From positions 620,001-684,000 of the forward strand of contig NC_007509.1 of the NCBI RefSeq assembly GCF_000012945.1: a stretch of 64,000 bases of DNA, written 5' to 3'. Of this stretch, positions 34,300-44,961 are shown in pieces (the stretch's first letter is position 1; each line of letters opens with the position of its first letter). The notes beneath the pieces are model-generated. The model was not told where the DNA came from. It saw nothing but the letters and a program-made list of their open reading frames with translations, and ran no database searches. Source of the DNA: Burkholderia lata. Its GTDB lineage: Bacteria; Pseudomonadota; Gammaproteobacteria; Burkholderiales; Burkholderiaceae. Made by a program: the position numbers and the translations under genes.

Positions 34300-35344
34300 C
34301 CGGAATCAATTCATTTCAAGTCGTTCGATTTCGCGCTATCGCGAAGCAATTCGGGCGATGAATGGTAAGTGTCAGGCAGTGTAGCAAACCGGTTGAGTGC
34401 TCGAGCGGACAGTGCTTGCGTGCTGCGTTGACACAGCGCGCAAGCAGGATCTGCGTTCCGAGGGCCCGGATCACCGCCACGCCTGGGGAGTATCTGACAC
34501 TGGTTCGGTTGAGTCCGCTGAAAAGACGCGACGCTTGCGATGAGACGCTTTGTCGAAGAGACGGGGAGTTGGCTAACCTGGATTGGTTTGTTCGGATGAA
34601 AGCCATCCCGATACTCGATCGACGATAGCCAGAAGATCGGCTTTGATCATCCGACATCATTCTTCGACGAAATTCTTGCCCTTTCGAATAGGTTCACCCT
34701 CTATCGAGCGCGTGTCGATGTGAATCTGACGAGGCGGCCGGGCCAGCCAGACAAGCCGTTGTTGTCCAGCAGCACGACGTCTCACGCTCGAAACGTTCGG
34801 ATATTCAGTCGAATCCTGGCTGAAAATTCGTGATCCAGATCATTTTTCACTTCACCTGCCGGCGTAACGAACGCCAGGTGTCGATGAATTCCCTCGTTTC
34901 GCTACTGGCACGGATGAACTTTGGAGCAGGTGCCGCCGCGTACCGTCACCTTACGTTTCGTCGACGTAACGTTTTCATATCTTTCAACGCTCTCCTGTTT
35001 GTACTGTTTCCGGGCCGCTTCGACGGGACGGAGACTGGCACCGTTAATGCATGCGTGACCGACGTAGCGATCAGCGAGCCTGCGGCTGCACTTTCGACAT
35101 CCGTCTCAGTGGTCGGCTCTTTCGACGTGTAGCGGTGGTCTTCACACTCGGGTCGATGTGACCGATGCAACCGACGGTTCATTCGTCAGGCGAGCAACGA
35201 TGCGTGGCGCTATTCGTATGAGGTTGTATCAGGCACGCATACCCCTTCGGTGCGCGTCTGCCTGACGCTCAAGGTGCGCACGAGGCGCTTTTCCCAATCG
35301 CACACCCCAGTTCTCAGCCAGAGGTCAGTGAAAGGAGTTCTCCA
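34300..35344. other. Gene-poor accessory gap
   Basis: About 1,045 bases hold no convincing gene. Frames of 88-114 codons on either strand (34316-34660) overlap one another and read as low-sense sequence. Short inverted repeats include AGTGTCAG near 34369 against CTGACACT near 34494, which could be ends of a small decayed element, and the hairpin at 34414-34445. The 3' end carries the promoter zone of the secreted protein at 35345. Confidence 0.45.
34414..34445. repeat. 12-base imperfect inverted repeat
   Basis: GCTTGCGTGCTG at 34414-34425 pairs with CAGCGCGCAAGC at 34434-34445 across an 8-base loop, with one G-T wobble. It sits inside the gene-poor gap and inside the AGTGTCAG/CTGACACT pair, so it could belong to a small mobile element or be a transcriptional hairpin. 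Confidence 0.5.
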
Positions 35345-35611
35345 ATGAAAGCCTCGCTCAAGGTTACTGCGGCGTGTGCCGCGATTTCGTCCGCGATTGC
35401 ATTGACGGGTACTGTCTGGAGCGCCGGAATCCCGAGTGCTTCGGCCCCACACGCGCGCGTGACACCTCCACCACGCGCGGTTGTAGCGACCGAAATCATG
35501 CCCGGCGTGCCGGAGGAGGGGAAACGCCATGCCGAGCGCGAGCATGGCAGGGGACCGAACTTCAAGGAAGGCAAACATCGTCTGAGCAACGGCAACTTTC
35601 AGCGCGACTAG
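35345..35611 (+). CDS. Small secreted protein, unknown
   Basis: The 88-residue product starts with a signal peptide (MKASLKVTAACAAISSAIAL, cut probably near VWSA/GIPS) and has a short, highly charged mature part rich in Gly, Pro, Arg and Lys (TPPPRAVVATEI, GKRHAEREHGRG, GKHRLSNGNF). AAAGGAG lies six bases before the ATG, an excellent ribosome site, and the next gene starts 17 bases after the stop, so they are an operon. I do not recognise a family. The basic tail suggests binding to an acidic surface polymer, which is inference. Confidence 0.7.
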   Translation: MKASLKVTAACAAISSAIALTGTVWSAGIPSASAPHARVTPPPRAVVATEIMPGVPEEGKRHAEREHGRGPNFKEGKHRLSNGNFQRD

Positions 35612-35628
35612 GCGCGGAGGAGATCACC

Positions 35629-37272
35629 ATGAAGAAGCTCGTTCTCGCGTGGGTGCTGGTGCTCGGGGTCGTATTTGCCCCGGTACCGTCGTCCATGTTC
35701 GCGCAGACCACCACGGCGAAAGTCCTGGTGCTCTATGATGCCCCGCCAAACGACGCGTACTCGAAACTCGGTCTGGCGTACGCGATAATGCTGCGCAACC
35801 TGCTTGGCCATTTCAACACCAATGTCACGCTTGCGCCCGTCGACAGCTATACGGCCGGAACGGTCGAAAAGTATCAGGCGACTTTCTATCTCGGGGACTA
35901 CTACAACAACACCATTCCATCCGCTTTTCTCGCTGACGTCGTCAAGACGTCAAAGACGGTGGTCTGGTTCAAGAACAACCTGTGGGAAGTCGCATGGGAT
36001 CCCTCGTACAACTTCACGGCCCGCTATGGATTCACTTTCACCGGGATAAGTGGACTGGCCAACACGCCAACGAGCAGCAACCCGAACCCGAACTTCTTCG
36101 ACACGGTGCTTTACAAGAACATGAGCATGGTCAAGTACTATGCGTTCAACGCCAGCACCGGCGTGGTTAGCGCGGATCCGGACATTGGTGTCACTGCGGT
36201 GTCCGATGCGACAAAGGCCAATGTCCTTGTCACCATCAAGAACAGCCAGACGGGTGCGCAGGCGCCGTACGTCATGCGCGCGGGCAATTTCTGGTACTTC
36301 GCCGACATGCCGTTTTCGTACATCGGGCCACGCGACCGGTACCTGGTGATTTGTGACCTGCTGCATGACATTCTCGGGACCAACCAGCCGGTGCTGCATC
36401 GCGCGATGGTGCGTCTTGAAGACGTCAACGCGTTCACGACCACGTCGTCGATGAAGACGCTGACCGACTACATGTATTCAAAGCGCATACCGTTTTCCAT
36501 CGCGACCATTCCGCGGTACGAAGACCCGCTTGGCGCCTATAACAACGGCGTGCCGCTGACAGTACACCTCGCGCAGGCGACCGGTCTGAAGCAATCGCTC
36601 AATTACGCGCTGGCCCGAGGCGGCAAGGTCCTGATGCACGGCTACACGCATCAGTACAATTCAACGCCGAATATTGTCAACGCGGTGAGCGGCAATGACT
36701 ATGAGTTCTGGCTTGCCACGCAGAACCGCCCCGTGGACGAAGATTCGACACAGTGGGCTTCGGCGCGTCTGAGCGCGGGCCTGCAGGAATTTTCGTCGAA
36801 TGGCTATGTTCCGTTTGCGTGGGAGGCGCCGCATTACCAGTCTTCGCCCCTTTCCATCAAGGCCGTTCCGCCGCTATTCAAGACAACCTACCAGCGGGCC
36901 GTCTACTACACGTCAGATCGGCCGAACCTGAATTCGACCGCACCGAATCACGATTTTTCGGTTGGCCAGTTCTTCCCGTATATCATCAACAGCGACTATT
37001 ACGGGCAACGGGTGCTGCCTGAGAACCTCGGAAACATCGAATACAACATATGCAGTATCGATCCGTCCTCGTGTCTGGCATACACGTGGCAGGATCTCTA
37101 CACGAATGCGCAGTACGCACTGACGGTCCGGGATGGTTTCGCATCCTTCTTCTTCCATCCATTCTGGCTTGAGCCCGATCTCGGCACGCCCGGCCTGCAG
37201 GATTTGCAGAGCCTCGTGAGCGGGATAACCGGTCTCGGCTTCCAGTGGGTTGCTGCGTACGACGCCAAGTAG
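35629..37272 (+). CDS. Secreted DUF2334 polysaccharide-deacetylase-like protein
   Basis: The 547-residue protein has a signal peptide (MKKLVLAWVLVLGVVFAP...SSMFA), an N-terminal beta-rich domain with KVLVLYDAPPN and a DUF2334/NodB-like domain. In the latter, MVRLEDVNAF supplies the acidic residues and LMHGYTHQY the zinc-type H-x-x-x-H pair of polysaccharide deacetylases. PFAWEAPHY and FFFHPFW extend the family pattern. It likely acts in the periplasm or outside on a glycan. GGAGG lies nine bases before ATG 35629. It is read just after the 88-residue secreted protein. The exact glycan is not known. Confidence 0.8.
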   Translation: MKKLVLAWVLVLGVVFAPVPSSMFAQTTTAKVLVLYDAPPNDAYSKLGLAYAIMLRNLLGHFNTNVTLAPVDSYTAGTVEKYQATFYLGDYYNNTIPSAFLADVVKTSKTVVWFKNNLWEVAWDPSYNFTARYGFTFTGISGLANTPTSSNPNPNFFDTVLYKNMSMVKYYAFNASTGVVSADPDIGVTAVSDATKANVLVTIKNSQTGAQAPYVMRAGNFWYFADMPFSYIGPRDRYLVICDLLHDILGTNQPVLHRAMVRLEDVNAFTTTSSMKTLTDYMYSKRIPFSIATIPRYEDPLGAYNNGVPLTVHLAQATGLKQSLNYALARGGKVLMHGYTHQYNSTPNIVNAVSGNDYEFWLATQNRPVDEDSTQWASARLSAGLQEFSSNGYVPFAWEAPHYQSSPLSIKAVPPLFKTTYQRAVYYTSDRPNLNSTAPNHDFSVGQFFPYIINSDYYGQRVLPENLGNIEYNICSIDPSSCLAYTWQDLYTNAQYALTVRDGFASFFFHPFWLEPDLGTPGLQDLQSLVSGITGLGFQWVAAYDAK

Positions 37273-37347
37273 TGTTGATGTTCAACGGGAATTGACCGTA
37301 AGCGGTGCCGCATCGGTGTCTATCCAACGATGTACTGAGCGAGGAGC

Positions 37348-37384
37348 ATAGGTGTCGACCTCATTTTGTGAGGTGGACACCTAT
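37348..37384. repeat. 16-base inverted repeat, terminator-like
   Basis: ATAGGTGTCGACCTCA (37348-37363) and TGAGGTGGACACCTAT (37369-37384) pair with one mismatch around TTTTG. It lies 75 bases after the DUF2334 gene and just before the IS256 remnant. It could be the operon's terminator, or an IS end, since the remnant starts three bases later. Confidence 0.55.
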
Positions 37385-37386
37385 AT

Positions 37387-37528
37387 CCACGCCGAACGCC
37401 ATCGAGAACATCAACTCGCAGTTGTGCAGGATCATCGCGACCCGAGGACACTTCCGGACCGACGAGCGGCCTCGACGCTCATCAGGCTGGTACTGCGCAA
37501 GACGAGGCCGGCAGAGAGCCAACACTGG
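37387..37528 (+). pseudogene. Frameshifted IS256-family transposase C-terminal remnant
   Basis: The plus strand reads TPNAIENINSQLCRIIATRG, then HFRTDE, in one frame and AASTLIRLVLRK followed by PAESQHW in another. Together they match the end of IS256 transposases (T-N-A-I-E-S-x-N-x-x-L-R-K-x-I-K-T-R-G-x-F-P-x-D-E-A-A-x-K-L-L-x-L-A-L-R). The frame shifts near 37463. The rest of the element is gone. It marks an old insertion between the deacetylase-like operon and the peptidase gene. Confidence 0.7.
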
Positions 37529-37859
37529 ATATTCAGACGGACGAGTTCGTACGGCGCTGCACTTGGCAGATGCTGCGAATAGCCCAGACCCAAGATAGGT
37601 GGAGAACTTTCAACCAGGAATTGCGGACGCTGTTGTTTTGTGGTGCCTCGATAATTTTACATAATGATTATGATCAATTTTTTCTACGCTGGTGCATTTG
37701 GAATGTGTTGCGTCCTAAGCCGTGGATCGGCCATTTCGGCGCAACACTGAGCTCCGTAGATGGTACTTATCTGCGTTGCACTAAGGTTCTATTGGCATAC
37801 GGCAGTCTCGTTGGAGTCATGAAGTCCAGCAACTCCATCTTCATGCCTTCAATTCGATG
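37529..37859. other. Intergenic stretch, no gene supported
   Basis: The region is partly A/T-rich (around 37640-37690, with ATAATTTTACATAATGATTATG). The open plus-strand frame 37570-37959 runs into the convergent peptidase gene and shows no protein character. It may be debris from the IS256 insertion. Confidence 0.45.
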
Positions 37860-38729
37860 CTACTCGACGAACCGGATCGCGCTGTTCTCGATGGCAGCCT
37901 GGTTGCCGTATTGCCAAGTGATGTTGCGGTGTTCATGTCCGATCGGCAGACCCGAGTAGATCGGCAGGCCGAAGCCGCCCAGCACGTCGACAAGCATCTG
38001 CTCGAGCGTGAAATCCGCGCCGTCCGGGATCGGGCAGCGCGTGAATTGCCCGAGCACGAACGCGCGGGCCCCGTCGAACGCGCCGCTCAGGCGCAGTTGC
38101 GTCAGGCTGCGGTCGAGCCGGTAGCCGAATTCCGTCACGTCCTCCAGCAGCACGATCGCGTCGCGTGAGCGAAGCGACCAGCGTGTACCAGCAACGCTCG
38201 CGAGCACCGTCACGTTGCCGCCGCACAGACGTCCCCGCACCGCACCCGAGGCGCCGGACAAATGCCGCAGGCTTAGCGGGGCGCGTTCGCCACCGGTCAG
38301 CACGGCGCGCATGTCGGCACGCGTCGCGTCGTCGACCTTGGTCGCCAGGCTGTGGAATGTCGGACCATGCAACAAGCGCACGCCGGGCCGGTCTGCAAGC
38401 GCGCAGAATAGCGACGTCGCGTCGGAAAAACCGATGATCGTCTTCGGCGTCGCGATCTCGTCGGGCAGGTGCTCGAGCAGATGCGCGCAACCGAATCCCC
38501 CTCGCGCGAGCCAGACGATATCGATTGACGGATCCATCAAGGCGCGCCGCAGATCGTCCGTGCGCTCCTCGGCGGTACCGGCGAAATAGCGGTACCGGCT
38601 GCCGAGATGTGCGCCCGTCGTGACCTTGAAGCCCCAGCTTTCGACGAGCGCGATGCCGCGCTCGATTCCTTGCGGATCGGGCACACCTGCGGGCGCGACG
38701 ACGCCCACTGTCTTGCGGCTTGATTCCAT
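37860..38729 (-). CDS. S66 LD-carboxypeptidase-like protein
   Basis: The 289-residue protein follows LdcA (LD-carboxypeptidase, peptidoglycan recycling): VGVVAPAGVPD, YFAGTAEERTDDL, IVWLARGGFGCAHLLE, GFSDATSLFCAL, LLEDVTEFGYRLDRSLTQL and GLPIGHEHRN. Glu196 and His265 are in the expected places. The nucleophile elbow, GGYGAS in E. coli, reads G-G-F-G-C-A (Cys81, Ala82), so the usual Ser is missing. Either Cys81 serves or the protein is not a standard peptidase. The ATG is at 38729. The family is cytoplasmic. It follows the IS256 debris, facing it. Confidence 0.85.
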   Translation of the reverse strand: MESSRKTVGVVAPAGVPDPQGIERGIALVESWGFKVTTGAHLGSRYRYFAGTAEERTDDLRRALMDPSIDIVWLARGGFGCAHLLEHLPDEIATPKTIIGFSDATSLFCALADRPGVRLLHGPTFHSLATKVDDATRADMRAVLTGGERAPLSLRHLSGASGAVRGRLCGGNVTVLASVAGTRWSLRSRDAIVLLEDVTEFGYRLDRSLTQLRLSGAFDGARAFVLGQFTRCPIPDGADFTLEQMLVDVLGGFGLPIYSGLPIGHEHRNITWQYGNQAAIENSAIRFVE

Positions 38730-39006
38730 TGAACGGATACCGTGAGGATAAGAACCCGCTGAATATACCCGGTACCACTCGCGAGCCGCTCACACCTGCG
38801 AGGCGACATTGAATGCGGAGAGATGCCATTCTCCGTCGTCCGCGAATCCGATTTGCTTCCACCGCCGCGACGGGAAGGCGCTCGCGGAAGGCAACGCAGC
38901 GAGTGAAGCCGGCCGCCAGCATCAAGCCGCTGTCAGTTTTCCCTACAGCGAATACGCCCGGTCACGACAGCGATCAGGCCGGCACGTGATCGCTTCAAAT
39001 CTGGAA
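38730..39006. other. Short gap upstream of the LdcA-like gene
   Basis: This gap runs from the LdcA-like start to the rpoD-paralogue terminator hairpin. No gene is supported in either direction. It must carry the promoter of the LdcA-like gene. Confidence 0.4.
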
Positions 39007-39034
39007 CCGGGCGTCGAACGGTTACGACGCCCGG
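39007..39034 (-). terminator. Hairpin terminator of the second rpoD
   Basis: CCGGGCGTC at 39007-39015 and GACGCCCGG at 39026-39034 form a perfect 9-base-pair stem with a 10-base loop. It lies six bases beyond the stop of the rpoD paralogue (minus strand) and is followed in that direction by TTCCAGATTTG, a modest T-rich tail. Confidence 0.7.
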
Positions 39035-39040
39035 CTTGCC

Positions 39041-41032
<1,992 letters not shown>

Positions 41033-41189
41033 TACATGCTCCTCAGCAGATGAGCCAACGATCGTCGCGAGCATGACGCCAGAATAGGTTGCCTGCCGGG
41101 ATGCGAACGGAATCGCGATACGCACAGATAGTCGAGGCCGGGACGCCCCGCCCAAAATCCGTATGCGTAGCTTGTGGGGGGCGAACATG

Positions 41190-41399
41190 ATAGCGGAATT
41201 TATTGTGCGGCACAACAAGGGGCCCCTGGATGTCCATCCCCGGATCGACGGCAGCGACCATCGGTGGTTCGAGGATCGGGCGCCGGCCTGTACGCTGCTG
41301 GCGTATGTGGACGACGCGACGAGCCGATTGACGATGCTGCACTTCATGCGGACCGGATCGACCTTCAGCGACTTCGACGCATCAAGGTGCCGTTGTTGA
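41190..41399 (+). pseudogene. Internal fragment of an ISNCY/IS1202-type transposase
   Basis: The plus strand reads [37 protein letters not shown] and GSTFSDF. This is the DDE-domain start of IS1202-like transposases (Q-I-D-G-S-x-H-x-W-F-E-D-R). It is truncated on both sides and ends in a stop at 41397-41399. It lies upstream of the rpoD paralogue. A second scar from the same transposase group, the N-terminus, lies at 17545-17651. Confidence 0.7.
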
Positions 41400-42412
41400 G
41401 CACAAGCGCTTGAGTCATGTGCTGCCCGTCGCGCAAGCCCTTCAGGTGCAGCGCGATAACAGCCGAATAAGTAAAGCTCCGTCTCGAACGCATCGAGGTG
41501 ACTCGACGCGAACCCATCGAAACGAGGCCGAGCCGGCCGGGCAGGAAGAATCAATGCGAGATCACGCAGGCCGATGTGGAGCATGTGATCGCGGATCCGG
41601 TGCGACGTCGGCAAACCGCAAAGCCCGCAGACAAACCTGGCCGTCGGTCTGCAAAAGCGTAGGAATCCACCGTGAGCGCTCTGCCCGTTCAAGCACCGAT
41701 CTTCGACACTGCGTAACGGTCAAAACGAGGAAGCAGAAGTAGCAAAATCAACCATAACCCTGGATATTTTTAAATAACTGGCAGGTGAATATATGGATCG
41801 GGGTATGACATTGGGCATATGTAAACGTTTCTGGCTGCATTAATGTCAATCAATCGGCGCCAGATGTTAAGAATTCGAATGAAGAATTTAATTAATTTTA
41901 AAAAAACTTATACTCATCTCTGAAAACGTAAAGACGAGGAATTTTGAATACTTTGCGAAATCATGAAATTTCATAGATGTAACGGCATCGCGCGAAAAAT
42001 TGGGGCCGCCACGCGGAATTGGCTGAACGATATGCCGTCCCTGGATGCGTTCACAGGCATGGTGCTATCAAAAGCCGCTCTCGACGACGTACCGTCCCCG
42101 AACCTCCCCACGATCGCAGCAAACATCAAGACGTGCTGGCTCTCGAAATGACGTGGAAGGCATGATCGAGAATGTGAAATTGAGCTGACTTTTATACAGC
42201 CAGATGCAACGCCTGTGGCGCTGTGAAAGGGTGCAAATGCCACCGGCATTCATCTGTATGGATATTTACTCGGAAAATACGCGTCTTTGATTTTCATCCC
42301 TGTCAGGCTTTACAGGGTGTATCCACGGTATTCGACGCCTATATTGCTTTGGCAGGTGCGCGACCGACGCGCTCGACTGCATCCTTCAAATCCATAAAAA
42401 ATGGAGATCGCC
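41400..42412. other. Non-coding gap with an A/T-rich stretch
   Basis: About 1 kb has no supported gene. From about 41740 to 42000 the sequence becomes strongly A/T-rich, unlike the rest of the window (runs such as TTTTTAAATAACTGG and ATTTTAAAAAAACTTATACTC). A 62-codon frame at 41963-42151 has no ribosome site or recognisable family. The stretch could be a foreign insertion or a long regulated leader of the gene at 42413. Confidence 0.5.
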
Positions 42413-42802
42413 ATGGCAAACGTACCTCTCACCGGCACCTATACCTCGTCGGACAAGAATTTCACATTCAAAATCACGTCCGCCGATCCATCCAATGGCG
42501 TCATCGCTGGCGTCTATACCACCAACTATAGCCCGATCGGTGCGTTCACTTCCGAAGGCAACGTCGGACACTATGGCTGGGTGTTCAGCAAGGCCCAAGG
42601 CAAGGACGGCGTCGCGCCATTCAATATCAGCTTCGGTGGCAGCCAGCGCCCCGACCAACGTCCCTACAACATTGTCGATAGCTGGAACGGCGCTTATTTG
42701 ACCAACAACACAATCGTTGCCGAAGGGACGCGCTCCTTCGTCAATAGCGATGGCGTGGTCGAAGTCGGTAGCCTGGGCACGTTGAAATTCACGCTTGGCT
42801 AA
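42413..42802 (+). CDS. Possible avidin-like beta-barrel protein
   Basis: The 129-residue protein has no signal peptide and is almost all beta strand. Its order of segments recalls avidin/streptavidin: LTGTYTSSDKNFTFKITSAD, then GVIAGVYTTNY, GHYGWVFSKAQG, DSWNGAYLTNNTIVAEGTRS and a final LGTLKFTLG. It has a GW pair and a SWNG-x-Y motif where streptavidin has LGWTV and TWSGQY. Biotin-contact residues are not all evident, so a biotin-binding role is not established; a lectin or other eight-strand barrel remains possible. GGAG lies nine bases before ATG 42413. It is preceded by an A/T-rich gap and seems isolated. Confidence 0.45.
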   Translation: MANVPLTGTYTSSDKNFTFKITSADPSNGVIAGVYTTNYSPIGAFTSEGNVGHYGWVFSKAQGKDGVAPFNISFGGSQRPDQRPYNIVDSWNGAYLTNNTIVAEGTRSFVNSDGVVEVGSLGTLKFTLG

Positions 42803-42896
42803 GTTGGGTTGTCGCGACGTTGGCGGCGGCAAATCATCGCTGCCGCATTGATGGACCACACCATTGACTGGCGCGTCAGCAGTCCGGTCGCCGGTG

Positions 42897-43970
42897 TCAC
42901 TGAATGTCCCGCTGCACGATGACCCATCGCTCGCATTCACCGGCCGAACCGCGTGGGCAATCCAGGATCGTTTGCGCGTCGTCGGTGAGCACGTAGGTAT
43001 CCGATGGCGGCGGCCGGCCGGCTTCCGGCAGCTGCAATGCGACCCATGTTCCCGAGCGGCGCGTCCATAGAAAAAGCTGGCTCGGCAGTTCGACATCGCC
43101 GACCAGGATCCGATTTCCGTCCGGTGACACCGACACGACCCTCGGTGCGATCCAGTAATCAGAAGGCAGCGGCAGAACGACCGACGCGCCGGCCGTCACG
43201 CGCCACTGTCCGTCCTCGTCGACGACGGGCGGGCATTGAGACGGATCGTGCCTCGGTTCGCTTGCCGGAGCGCCCGGATCGTCGACGCATTGCGATCCTC
43301 GTTTCTCGCCGCGATCGACCTCGACGTCGTTCAAGCGCACTATCCGGATGTGTTCGACCGGGCGATCGCAAGGTTGCACGTCGCTGATCCAGCCATAACC
43401 GAGCCAGCCGACGTGTTCGACGAAACAGGTCGTGCCGCCGCCGAACCGGCCGCCGGGGCGACGCACGCGCTCGATGCCCCGGTTTGCTGCGTCCGGAAAC
43501 AGGAGGCCGGTCGCGGTATATCGGTGTCGCGGAATGCCCTTCCCTCCGCCGGTTTCCGCCTGCCAGTCGAACTCGCGTGCCAGCACGCTGCGCGTCTGGC
43601 TCGAGCGCTCCTTCATGCGATTGACGGTTGACGTGTCGAAGCAAAGCAGCGCCAGCGCGAACAGCGTGCCGCACAGGAGCAGGACGAACCACGCGCCCAG
43701 CACGCGGTCGCGATTATCGACGCTTGGGAAGTACTCGAGATTGTGGCGGGCGGGTCGCATGATCCACGCCCACACGAGCGATGCGTACAACAGCATCGCG
43801 AGCAGACGCGCGACGAACAGCGCGAAATTGCCGGTCTGCAGATCGATCGTGCCGGCATTGTCGATACGGCCGGTGATCCATAGCGCGACGGTCATCAGCA
43901 ACGCGTCGGCGGCAAACAGCACGGCTGCCCGTTTCCAAAGGGAAAAACGCAAGGGGATGATCAGTCGCAT
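42897..43970 (-). CDS. Hypothetical membrane protein with extracytoplasmic domain
   Basis: The 357-residue product has three N-terminal transmembrane segments (about 11-35, 48-68, 91-111) and a soluble remainder with several Cys residues (GGTTCFVEHVGWLGYGW, DVQPCDRP, GSQCVDDP) and C-terminal beta-rich sequence ending in CERWVIVQRDIQ. The paired cysteines suggest a periplasmic oxidised domain. No family is recognised. The ATG at 43970 starts MRLIIPLRFSLWKRA. It is convergent with the possible avidin-like gene (94 bases between stops). Confidence 0.6.
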   Translation of the reverse strand: MRLIIPLRFSLWKRAAVLFAADALLMTVALWITGRIDNAGTIDLQTGNFALFVARLLAMLLYASLVWAWIMRPARHNLEYFPSVDNRDRVLGAWFVLLLCGTLFALALLCFDTSTVNRMKERSSQTRSVLAREFDWQAETGGGKGIPRHRYTATGLLFPDAANRGIERVRRPGGRFGGGTTCFVEHVGWLGYGWISDVQPCDRPVEHIRIVRLNDVEVDRGEKRGSQCVDDPGAPASEPRHDPSQCPPVVDEDGQWRVTAGASVVLPLPSDYWIAPRVVSVSPDGNRILVGDVELPSQLFLWTRRSGTWVALQLPEAGRPPPSDTYVLTDDAQTILDCPRGSAGECERWVIVQRDIQ

Positions 43971-44180
43971 GCCGGTGCGTGGGGAGGTGCCGTCGATCCG
44001 CGACGGCGGACATTCCGCGCCATTCTATACAGGTTGCGGTGGGCTGCCACGTGCGTCGGTGACGACCTGTCGGCACATGATGCCGGCCTCGCAGCGATCG
44101 CGGCCAGCGCCCACATGGCCGATTTTCGGTGGATCCTCGCGCAGCGTTAGAATAGCGCCCCCCTCTCACAGGAGACGAAA

Positions 44181-44495
44181 ATGTCCTGGTTCGTTTACGA
44201 AGTGCCCGAATACCACGAAGACGCTCCGCGCATCGAGCCCTACAGCGACCTGCGCAGCCGTGTGCTGAAAATCAGCGGCGTGGCCATGGCCGACGAGCTG
44301 GAAAGCGTTCGCGAGAACGCCGCGGCGACGGCGGACAGCCCCGAGCGCCCCCTGCGTACGCCGGAAAATCCGCATGTCTTTCCGATTCCTTACGCCGACT
44401 CGATGATCCTGGTCGGGTTCATCTTCGATCTGAAACGCGAATTCCGGCAACTGGTCGTGTCTCCCGTGGAAATGCCCTGGCTGAAAGACGCGTAA
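44181..44495 (+). CDS. Hypothetical protein, 104 residues
   Basis: The protein is soluble with no clear family. It starts MSWFVYEVPEYHED and has a middle helix AMADELESVREN and a hydrophobic strand DSMILVGFIFDLKREFRQLV. AGGAG lies seven bases before the ATG, which makes translation likely. It is divergent from the membrane protein at 43970 and lies 466 bases before the MHS transporter. No function can be given. Confidence 0.6.
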   Translation: MSWFVYEVPEYHEDAPRIEPYSDLRSRVLKISGVAMADELESVRENAAATADSPERPLRTPENPHVFPIPYADSMILVGFIFDLKREFRQLVVSPVEMPWLKDA

Positions 44496-44961
44496 AAGGT
44501 GACCGTCCTGGTTGGTCCACCGCTACTCACCTCGTAGCGCGTAGCCGCTTGCCCTTGTTTTTCGACTGACTTTTGCAGCACTGCGATGGCTTCACGCTCG
44601 CTATCGACGATTGTCTGAATGTCTGCGGCGGTCACCCTCGCGCGCGTGTTGCGCATGCAGATCAGCCGGTTCGACGTCGTGCGCTGACGGTCGCGCAGCG
44701 CGAGCCGTAACGCGCTCAGGTACGGTCGTCGAATTTCCCGCGATACTCTCGATCAGCGCATCTGCGTGTGGCCGGTTCGAACCTCACGCCAACCTCATCG
44801 CTACAGCGGCGAATGACGGATAAATATCATATTCTGATATATAAGGATCGCTGACCAAAAGGCCTGCGCGCCGAGGGAGCCATGCGCAGCTCGCGCTTGC
44901 CGGAACCTGTCGCGGGGCGTATGGTTGATTTCTCTATCGCCCTTTCTCGGGGGATATCAAA
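44496..44961. other. Intergenic gap before the MHS transporter
   Basis: No gene is supported here. A minus-strand frame (44390-44656) begins with a plausible protein (MRNTRARVTAADIQTIVDSE) but runs into the plus-strand gene at 44181, so it is treated as a possible decayed start of a gene. The A/T-rich palindrome at 44824 lies in this gap. Confidence 0.4.
44824..44840. promoter_or_regulatory. A/T-rich palindrome upstream of the MHS transporter
   Basis: ATATCA at 44824-44829 and TGATAT at 44835-44840 form an inverted repeat with five bases between halves, 121 bases before the transporter ATG. The halves look like a dimeric repressor site. No regulator is encoded beside it. Confidence 0.35.

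Noticed and set aside
34369..34502. AGTGTCAG/CTGACACT pair as ends of a miniature transposon
   Set aside because: The shared part is only eight bases, there is no target duplication I can see, and no second copy is visible in the window.
37570..37959. A 129-codon plus-strand frame
   Set aside because: It runs antisense into the LdcA-like gene, has no ribosome site and no protein character; treated as non-coding debris after the IS256 scar.
41963..42151. A 62-codon frame in the A/T-rich gap
   Set aside because: No ribosome site, no recognisable motif, and it lies in an anomalous non-coding stretch.
44390..44656. Minus-strand frame starting MRNTRARVTAADIQTIV
   Set aside because: The first ~35 residues look plausible, but it then overlaps the real gene at 44181 and has no family match I can name. 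Could be the start of a decayed gene; not supported enough to call.
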